In this document: positions 57,001 through 64,000 of the stretch, piece after piece
How positions within the stretch are numbered: the stretch's first letter is position 1
Layout of the letters: each line of letters opens with the position of its first letter
NCBI RefSeq assembly: GCF_010015585.1
Contig: NW_022985067.1
Location: forward strand, 580,808 to 644,807
Length of the DNA stretch: 64,000 bases
DNA from: Eremomyces bilateralis CBS 781.70
Lineage: Eukaryota; Ascomycota; Dothideomycetes; Eremomycetales; Eremomycetaceae
Direction: 5' to 3'
Translations under genes and position numbers: made by a program
Notes under the pieces: model-generated
Told to the model about the DNA's origin: nothing
The model's database searches: none
What the model saw: the letters and a program-made list of their open reading frames with translations, nothing else

Positions 57001-57441
57001 GGATTACTCCGTACCTACCTTCAAATCCCAAACATTTAATAACCCCAGCCGGCCGGGAGACGTCTAACGCACTTCACGTGATCTCGGCCTCACCAATGAC
57101 CCTGTCTGAAGGTGTCAGAGATCAGGATTTCAGGATATCTCTGTTTTTCGCCAGTTGCCGGTTTCGTACCCGTTACCCTCGTGTATGGCTTGTTTTGGTG
57201 GACCAGACCCCGTATTTGCCGTATTCTCCCCCACGGAACCGTGTCTCGCATCCTATAGTGTAACAGACCCCTCGTTCTTTGCCTATTGAGGAAGTCATGG
57301 CCTACGTGGCCATGATCTGTATACAGAATATAAGATGGGCGTTTTCGTGGTTTTCACGCTCACCAGGCCCAGAAGGAGCTTTTTAGCTGAGCCAGCGCAT
57401 TCATCTTCTTTGCATACACAGTCGGCTAAGGAAAAACAATC
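57001..57441. other. Intergenic, promoter of O-methyltransferase gene
   Basis: This 441-bp stretch precedes the O-methyltransferase start. Nothing specific is recognised. Confidence 0.5.
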
Positions 57442-58216
57442 ATGGCAGCACCCTCATCACCATCACCAGTCCGCGCCTCCCCAAAAGTCATCGACTTACT
57501 CACTCGACTGCACAAACAATCCATAGACCAAGATCCTGAAGTCAACGCGACCCTAAATTCAGCCATCGAACTCCGCAAACATGATCCCACCGAACTCCAC
57601 AAACATGATCCCATCGAATCCACTCGCGAGCTTAACGAGCTGATGCTGGATAAGTTCGTCGCGTTGGATCAAGACAAATGCGAATTTTTGTACCAACTCG
57701 TTCTCGCTACCGGAGCCAAGCATGTTGTTGAAGCCGGGACGAGCTTCGGCGTGAGCACTATCTACCTAGCGCTCGCTATATCTGAGAACTCGAAGGAGGG
57801 AAAGGTTATTGCAACGGAAAAGGAGGCTAGCAAGGCGGCAAGGGCGAGGGAGCATTGGAGGGAGGCTGGGGAGGAGGTTGAGAAGTATATTGAGCTTAGG
57901 GAGGGTGATTTATTGGAAACGTTGAAGAGTGGTCTTGAGAAGGTAGACCTTCTACTGCTGGATAGTGAGTCATCTCCATCATGGCACGATCGCGGCTAAT
58001 GTGGCGTCATCAGTTTGGACTCCCCTGGTGCTGCCGACGCTGAAGACTGTGCAAAGTTGTTTAACGCCAGGTGCGGTGATTGTGGCCGACAACACTATCT
58101 CTTCTGCGGCCGGATACGCGGACTTCTTGAGTTATGTTCGCGATCCGGCAGGGCCGTTTAGAAACCTAACTCTACCATACACGAATGGTTTGGAAGTTAT
58201 TGTGTATAGGCCATAA
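57442..58216 (+). CDS. SAM-dependent O-methyltransferase-like protein
   Basis: Exons 57442-57964 and 58014-58216 give 241 residues. The 49-bp intron (GTGAGT..TCAG with a GCTAAT branch site) joins LLLLD to IWTPLVLPTLK. SAM-binding motif VVEAGTSFGVSTIYLALAI, acidic GKVIATEKE, and motif LLLLDIW followed by GAVIVADNTI fit the class I methyltransferase fold of the catechol-type O-methyltransferase family. Residues from about 42 contain a tandem octapeptide duplication (ELRKHDPT, ELHKHDPI). No biosynthetic partner is adjacent, so the substrate is unknown. Confidence 0.83.
57567..57614 (+). repeat. 24-bp direct tandem duplication inside O-methyltransferase gene
   Basis: Two adjacent 24-bp copies differ at two positions and encode ELRKHDPT and ELHKHDPI. 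The length is a multiple of three, so the frame is kept. Confidence 0.9.
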
Positions 58217-58593
58217 ACCCTCTACCACGTCAGTCTAGCCAGTAGAATTGAAAGCACGAATCTCATCCTCTGAGATGTAGAATAGGTATTTGTACGGCTC
58301 TAGGGTATCCGCTGGCTATGAGTCTAAGTACTGGAGAGTGGTGAAATATACCTAGTTAACTTAACTTAACTTAGTTAACTAATTACTATTTAAGACTAAA
58401 TCTCCATTTCACAAACCCACAGACTTCAATGGCATGCTTTCTACCTTTACCAACGCCCAACGCTGATCAAAATGCAGTTCATATTTTATCTAAAACTTCG
58501 GGGAGAGGATTGCCGGCATTCGTTTTCGCATTTTGAATTGTGTCAGGTCAGTCCTTTTAGTCCTAAATTCGTATACTGCGAGGGCTGCTATGA
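58217..58593. other. Intergenic, AT-rich
   Basis: Short interval with repeated TTAACTTAACTTA motifs near 58358-58380. No gene is seen. Confidence 0.5.
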
Positions 58594-58953
58594 TCAGATT
58601 GTAGACCATGGACACCGTCCGTAGATGCAGTAGGGACAAGTTTTACAATATGTTGTTAAATCCTCTCCGCCGAGGGAAATCTTCTTACAACCAAGACATG
58701 AGCAAGCAGTGTAAAGGCCCAGATGCTCGTTCCATTCCATCCGGGGACATTTAGAGACGTCGCAGCTCAACCGATGACTCTCAAATTCAGAGTAGCTCTC
58801 CCAAAACACGAAGCATCGCGAACATCGATAAGTACTGCTGACTTGAAGATGCGAGTCGTTGCCTCTGATGGAAACCCGCTTTATACAATTATGACAAAAT
58901 TCAGAAGTGCAGCTGCTGCACCCGCGATGTATCCTCCTGTCATCGACCGGCAT
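58594..58953 (-). CDS. Small Cys-rich protein, possible zinc-binding
   Basis: An open frame of about 119 residues from the ATG at 58953. It has about 17 Cys in regularly spaced pairs: CSSCTSEFCHNC, YRCSRC, then ESHRLSCDVSKC, ACSCLGC and YCKTCPYCIYGRC, with His residues among them. Such spacing is hard to produce by chance and suggests several zinc-binding knuckles. No splice-connected upstream exon was found, and the start may lie further 5'. I do not recognise the family; it may be a remnant of a larger zinc-finger protein. Confidence 0.4.
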   Translation of the reverse strand: MPVDDRRIHRGCSSCTSEFCHNCIKRVSIRGNDSHLQVSSTYRCSRCFVFWESYSEFESHRLSCDVSKCPRMEWNEHLGLYTACSCLGCKKISLGGEDLTTYCKTCPYCIYGRCPWSTI

Positions 58954-59975
58954 CAATCCATAGAGTGAGGGGCGTCTCGGAGAAGCAAGTCAATAGGAAG
59001 TCGAACAGGTTGCGGCGAACTGTGGAGCTCTTTTGATTTACACGTATCTCGAGGCTCGCCGTTGAAGGGCCTCACACGTAAGAACCGGCGATGTATTTGC
59101 CTTCTTTCTTCTTGATCAATGTGTTGAATAGCTCCAATTAATTGTTCGCCCTATTTGGATAGGCAATAAACGTAATAGTCGGGAGTCGTCACTAGATTTG
59201 AGTGGAGCATACTCGAGCGTCGTACTGGCCATCTTGATAGCCCGGAGACGCTCATTATTCTAGCCTAATGCCAGACCTGGATATTTCCGGGTACAGGAAT
59301 AAATATAATCGCATCTTACAAGCCGTCATGTCAAGAGAGGGGTCCTAAAGCCCCGAGTTTTACAGACGCGAGGATATCGTCACAGATACAGTGTACACAG
59401 TCACTTCTTCATACTTTACACGGGATGTTATCGGGGCAAGTCGATCACCTGTGTAGTACATTGCCGCCATCATGCCCCTAACGAAGTGCCTGAAACAGTT
59501 GCGAGAGGAGTCATACCTGGCCTTGAACTGGTGAGGATGACTGAACATCATATTGGGAAATTTAGGTACCAGCAAGGTATTTAGCCATAGCCTCCTCGAT
59601 TAGACCATTTTACCGTAGCGTCTCCAAAATAGAAGCATCTACTCTGTACTTTTGAAGCCTCAAGCCCACTTGTTCGATGTCTGTAACTGACGACCATCAG
59701 CTTCAAGGTGGCTTCACTCATTCAAGCAAACCCAACACCAAATATCAATTCAACCATTCCCTAGGCATGTGAGTTCGACTCGGAAGCCAGTAAGACTTTG
59801 GACTATCGTTCCAAGAAATTTTCAACTTTTGTCAGACGAGGGATGCTGTTTTCGGGTGAGGGGGAGGATCACTATGAGTATAAGTGTTACAACTGGGATC
59901 CTGACGTATAGGATGGGGGTTTGAATTCTATTCTAGATATACAGTGATACTAATGCTCTCTAGACTACAAGTATT
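58954..59975. other. Intergenic, no gene seen
   Basis: About 1 kb without coding character. It ends at the left copy of the LINE target-site duplication. Confidence 0.5.
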
Positions 59976-60479
59976 AATACATCAGCGATAGCCTGCGCAA
60001 ACAGTACGTCACGTTCTGATCCATTGCTCAATACACGAACAGGCTCGGCTAGAGCTATTCGCACGGATCCAAACACAGGACCTGCTAGAAATCCTCTCCA
60101 ACCCAGCGAGTGCAATAGCGGCGGCCCGCTGGATAGTCGCACGCAACCTACTCCTACAATTCCAGTTCGCTAGCAAGATCGAAGAGGAGGACCGTTCCGG
60201 GTTCGCACCGTTCCAAGAGATTAGAGACGAATAGGGGGAAGGGAGAAGAATGGGATACGCCTGCGTAATACAGGTGGTTCGCAAGATATCCGCGAGAGCG
60301 GAAGCAGTGGTTCCCAGCAGTGAACAACAATTGAGGATAAAAATAGGGCTAAAGCGGGTAATCCGCCGTAGCGCCAGCGTGGTTTTCTAAAACGATTTCC
60401 CTACGGGGTTTTTTGTCCTCCATAGTAGCGACACAGCCTGCATGGACAAGATAGGACCGTATCAGGCGTTAAATAGACC

Positions 60480-60511
<32 letters not shown>

Positions 60512-60519
60512 ACCAGCGA
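59976..60519 (+). mobile_element. 5'-truncated LINE (Tad/I-like) with target-site duplication
   Basis: A plus-strand frame from about 59992 to 60234 reads QTVRHVLIHCSIHEQ, ARLELFARIQTQDLLEILSN and AAARWIVARNLLLQFQFA. This is the C-terminal end of a LINE ORF2, with the His/Cys knuckle and closing helix seen in fungal Tad-like LINEs. About 245 bp of 3' untranslated sequence follows, then an (AAT)n tail to about 60510, as I-type LINEs carry. Flanking copies AATACATCAGCGA (59976-59988) and AATACACCAGCGA (60507-60519) differ at one base and form a 13-bp target-site duplication. Only the last 0.5 kb of a several-kb element is present, typical of 5' truncation at insertion. The copy is short and no longer mobile by itself. 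Confidence 0.75.
60479..60510 (+). repeat. (AAT)n microsatellite, LINE tail
   Basis: About ten uninterrupted AAT/ATA units. They lie at the 3' end of the LINE remnant and directly before the right target-site copy, so they are best read as its tail. Confidence 0.9.
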
Positions 60520-60569
60520 AATACTTGGCTCGTTGATTCATCACATATCAACAAGCTCAATAAGCATGA

Positions 60570-62207
60570 TTATTGTGTACCGGCACTCTCGATAACTTCT
60601 AAGAATCCTCCCACAAGGTGCAAGCTGCCTGTCACCAACACCTTTGCTTCCGTCTTCCCTGCAATTTCCCTCGCTTTCCCGACCGCCGCTTCAATACTGG
60701 GGAATATAGAAATCTCGGACGTCCCGTCCAGCTGCTTCCACACCTCCGCGAGCTGTTTCTGGACGGTCAACTCGGTGACCTGAGTGGCAGAAGCGTTGAG
60801 CGAGGCGAGGTCGGGCTTGTAGCCACTGTGGGAGGTCACATTGGTCGTGAAAATGACGTGGGTGAATGGACTTCTCGTGTTGAGTTTCGCATGCAGGGTG
60901 GTATGAAGAGCCGGTAGGAGGGTGTTCGGATCCCGAGTTTGCTGGTTGAAAAGGAGAATACGCGGTGGAATAGAAGCAGAGCTATTGCCACCATCCGTTG
61001 AGGAGGCTTCCTGTACTTGAGAAGCAAACCAAGTTGCCGCGACTCCAATGCTGTCCAGTGTATGTCCACCGTCGATATGCCATTTGATCTCCGATAGGGC
61101 TGGGTCGTCTTGCCGAATCTCACAACGGCCAGGCCATTTTACCGTCTCCAAGCCTCTCTGGAACCCCAATGGGAGCGATCCTGTGGTGAGGTCTTCTGTT
61201 GACGGCACCGTAGCAATGCCTGTTGATCTGAGATACTCTCCAGCCACGGCGACAGCGAGACTCGCGTTGCTCTTCTGGAAATCAGCGGCGAGTCCGAGTT
61301 TTAACGTCTCGACCTGCGGATGCCTCTGCACCACGGATAATGGGATGCCCTTCTCATCTGCCCGCTTCCTCAACACTCCCACCGCTGCTTCCGGTTGTGG
61401 GGAGGTGAACGCTAGCACACCAGGCTTGAAGATCCCAGATTTATGCCATGCGATCTCCTCGATCGTTCCGCCGAGCAAATGGACATGATCAATCCCGAGG
61501 CTCGTCACCGCGGTCGCGGCCGGAGAAACAATGATGTTGGTGCTGTCGTACTCCCCACCAATCCCGCACTCGATGACCGCGGTATCCACACCTTCGGATA
61601 AGAAGGTGTGGAAGGCCATGAGCGTGAGGTAGCGAAAATAGACCGGCTTTGCTCTTTCTTTCAGTCGCTTTGGCGGCCCCATCTTCTTCTCTGCTTCCTC
61701 GAGACGATCCCATACTTCAAAGAAATATTGTGCAAAGAGCGGTTCGGAGATGGGCTCATTGTTGATCTGGATTCGCTCGCGGACGGATCGGAGGTGGGGA
61801 GAGGTATATAATCCAACTTTGAGTGGCCGAGACGAGACCTGGTATTGCGTGAGGATGGACGAGACGAAGGCGCTTGTTGAGCCTTTTCCCTTCGTTCCGC
61901 TGATATGAATCGGTTTCAATCGATTGAACTCCGATGGCTATTTGGGGTTGTCAGCCCTATATTCCTTCATCCAAGGCCTGGGAGCCGCACACCTCATATC
62001 CCACCCTCCGCGACCAGTCGATCATCTCCGGGATCGCTTGCTGGTTGAGCTGGAGTCCATCCTGGCGAAACTTCTCCAAGACCTGGAAATTTGTCTGCAG
62101 TGTGTTCAACGCGGCCACGGCTGCCTATGCAACTACATCGTTAGCCGAGGGACTCCAAAACTTAGGGTTTCGAGATGGCGATGACGGACACTGTAGTCTC
62201 GTGCCAT
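60570..62207 (-). CDS. Folylpolyglutamate synthase
   Basis: Exons 62207-62190 (MARDYS), 62124-61993 and 61937-60570 give 505 residues. The first intron would use a weak GTCCGT donor; the second is GTGTGC..ATAG. Splicing gives AAVAALNTLQTNFQVLEKF, then IPEMIDWSRRVGYEPSEFNR, the usual start of this enzyme. Motifs: ATP P-loop HISGTKGKGST (about residues 61-71), LYTSPHL, the conserved IECGIGGEYDSTN, and SLGIDHVHLLGGTIEEIAWHK; the ligase C-domain opens with DGGHT and LFNQQTRDP. It adds glutamate residues to folates in cytosol and mitochondria, needed for one-carbon metabolism (yeast MET7). The LINE inserted about 60 bp past its stop. Confidence 0.9.
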
Positions 62208-63073
62208 GGTGGCGTATGTGCGGTACGCGTGGTATTTTCTCGGCGGTAGGATAGGTGTATGACGCGCAAGCGTTGCCAATTTAAAAGGAATGGCTATTCG
62301 CATTGGTGGACAGGCCCAGGACGCGAATGATGCCGACGTTCATGTGAAGCGAAATGGATGGTTGAAAAGTCCACTAGCTGCCGGTTCTGAATTGAGGATG
62401 AAACAGGAGCTCTGGAGTCTGGAGTATGGAGGGATGTATTCCGTACCAAACCTTCGATAATAATCTCGATATGTAATAATAGTACCAAGGTGTCACGAGC
62501 TAAGTCCTAGTGAATCCGAACATCGGAATTCAGATCCCCCACAGGGGCCTCCAGTATCAGCTGTCGACTACCAGTACCACCATCTATCACCAAGCGATCG
62601 CGGGCAGAGTACTCCAGCCTCTGATCTTGCGGGGAAACATGTGGCTTATTCTTCGTCTCCAGTTATCAAGACGAATGACGAAACAAGTCTCAACTCTGGG
62701 GATACCCTTGCTATTTACTCGAATCCTATCACATTGTATATTCGTATTGCTCGGAAAACAGTGAAAGCATCAGCATACTACGTAGGCCTGTATGATACTA
62801 GATGGAGATTCCTGGTATCGCCGAGGTTTCATATGCGATGCCCGCCCGCTCGCCATGCCTTTCACATGGAGCACGGAGAGTTGGCACTCAACCTCCTCCG
62901 TTCGAGTTTAGTTATTTCAAAAGCCTCAAGTCCCGTTGGGTGACCATGATATAATCGAGATTTATACTGGTGGCCCTCTGTGTCCATTTCGTCTCGCTGT
63001 CTGAGCCCGTTGTTAAGAGGCTAAGCTAAAAGAAGATTCCCCTTGACCACCAGTTACCACCATCGCCGCCATA
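62208..63073. other. Divergent intergenic region
   Basis: This 866-bp region holds promoters for folylpolyglutamate synthase (-) and the right-edge P450 (+). Open frames are not coding-like. Confidence 0.5.
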
Positions 63074-64000
63074 ATGGCGTCTGGAAAGCTTCCATTGTTA
63101 ATTGGGTCATCCCTAATCGAGTCTCTTGCTATTATTACGTTTCTCCCTCAATATCTCCCTGCAAACCCGCTAGTATGGACATTGTCACGAGTCTTGGCTG
63201 TGAATAGTGGGATTCTACTGGTTTACTTGATATTCATATATCCATTCTATATCAGCCCCTTGCGCCATCTTCCGTCGCCTGGTGTAAGTTGAACACGTAT
63301 AAATCCATGGCTAGTTCTCGAAATTGACACTATTAGAATGGAATTCCGATTATAGGGCTAGGGGCGGCCATGTTCAAGCGACCCCCAGGGCAAGACTTCT
63401 TGAACTGGGTCACCAACGTCCCGAACGATGGCCTCATCCTCTTCCGTGGCCTCTTTCACAGGAACATTCTCCTCCTGACGAACCCAAGGACGATTGGAGA
63501 AGTCCTGGTGACCAAGTCCTACGAGTTCCAAAAGCCAACCAAGGTCCGGAACTTTCTCCGTCGCATCTTGGGCGATGGATTGATCATCGTGGAAGGCGAT
63601 GAGCACCGATTCCAGCGCAAGCACATCATGCCTGTCTTTAGCTTCCGAAATATCAAGGAGTTGTACCCCATGATATGGGGCAAATCTGTTGCTCTGACTC
63701 AAGCTCTCAAGGCGGAACTCGAGCATGGCAAATCGGCTTCCACGGGTGAGCTGGAGCTCAACCACTGGGCGAACAATGTTACCATGGACATTATTGGTGT
63801 TGCCGGCCTTGGGCGCGATTTCAATGCGCTGAAGAACTCCGATGACCCCCTGATCCAGAACTACGAGGAGATTCTCGAGCCCACGGCCGAGAAGGTTGCG
63901 TTCTTCGCCTGCCAGATCATTCTACCACAATGGTTCATTGAGATGCTCCCGTGGGGGTTGAACGAGCGGGTGAAGGTGACAACCACTAATCTCACCAACA
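63074..64000 (+). CDS. Cytochrome P450, N-terminal part, cut by right edge
   Basis: Exon 1 (63074-63283) codes a hydrophobic anchor with two membrane-seeking stretches and ends SPLRHLPSPG. A 53-bp intron (GTAAGT..TTAG) leads in phase 0 to exon 2 at 63337, which reads NGIPIIGLGAAMF and continues open to the window edge. The Pro-rich hinge followed by the LLLTNPRTIGEVLVTKSYEFQKP and DGLIIVEGDEHRFQRKHIMPVFS blocks (helix C with its heme-contacting Arg/His region) is diagnostic of P450s. The I-helix and heme loop lie beyond the window. The family looks CYP4-clan-like. It is an ER membrane mono-oxygenase with unknown substrate, and is divergent from folylpolyglutamate synthase. Confidence 0.85.

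Noticed and set aside
29464-63074. Secondary-metabolite gene cluster made of oxygenase, SDR, permease, P450s and O-methyltransferase
   Set aside because: The genes are spread over more than 30 kb among housekeeping genes, and no synthase, prenyltransferase or pathway regulator is adjacent.

Overview
The window is nuclear DNA of a filamentous ascomycete (Pezizomycotina). This rests on short introns of about 45-120 bp with GT..AG ends and CTAAC/CTGAC-like branch sites, compact genes on both strands, and fungal-specific families: a HeLo-like pseudokinase, a DUF1746 Dsc subunit, an mpaB-type oxygenase, a 2EXR/F-box-like protein and HET-like remnants. I see no credible tRNA, rRNA or CRISPR. Protein models were spliced by hand; exon edges are given where the reading frame and splice sites agree.

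Layout. 1-7.2 kb: a multi-pass membrane protein cut by the left edge (-); a protein kinase (-) divergent from a HeLo-like/pseudokinase protein (+); a TMEM19/DUF92 membrane protein (-). 7.7-17.8 kb: a 2EXR/F-box-like protein (-); a pyrimidine-rich tandem repeat in front of an unknown 620-residue protein (+); a broken coding segment; a small secreted protein (+); an SMP-30/gluconolactonase-like protein (+). 17.8-24.5 kb: a gene-poor stretch. 24.5-30.5 kb: a bZIP factor (+), a Dsc4-like DUF1746 protein (+) and an mpaB/DUF2236 oxygenase (-) with a repetitive N-terminus. 33-43 kb: an atypical SDR (-), an amino acid permease (-), an unknown 798-residue protein (+) and a CYP52-like P450 (+). 43-54 kb: a large tail-anchored-looking protein (-), mitochondrial tyrosyl-tRNA synthetase (-), a GH36 raffinose-synthase-like enzyme (+) and an NAA40-like acetyltransferase (-). 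54-64 kb: a five-exon LYR-motif gene missed by simple ORF calling, HET-like remnants, an O-methyltransferase (+), a Cys-rich ORF, a 5'-truncated LINE with target-site duplication, folylpolyglutamate synthase (-) and a second P450 cut by the right edge.

Most genes are unrelated housekeeping or accessory functions, not one pathway. The arrangement that most suggests a working system is the divergent kinase/HeLo-pseudokinase pair at 1.5-5.5 kb. It has the domain logic of an animal RIPK-MLKL necroptosis pair, although the kinase frame is imperfect in this sequence. Several oxidative enzymes (mpaB-type oxygenase, SDR, two P450s, O-methyltransferase) are scattered among housekeeping genes, with no polyketide or peptide synthase in view.
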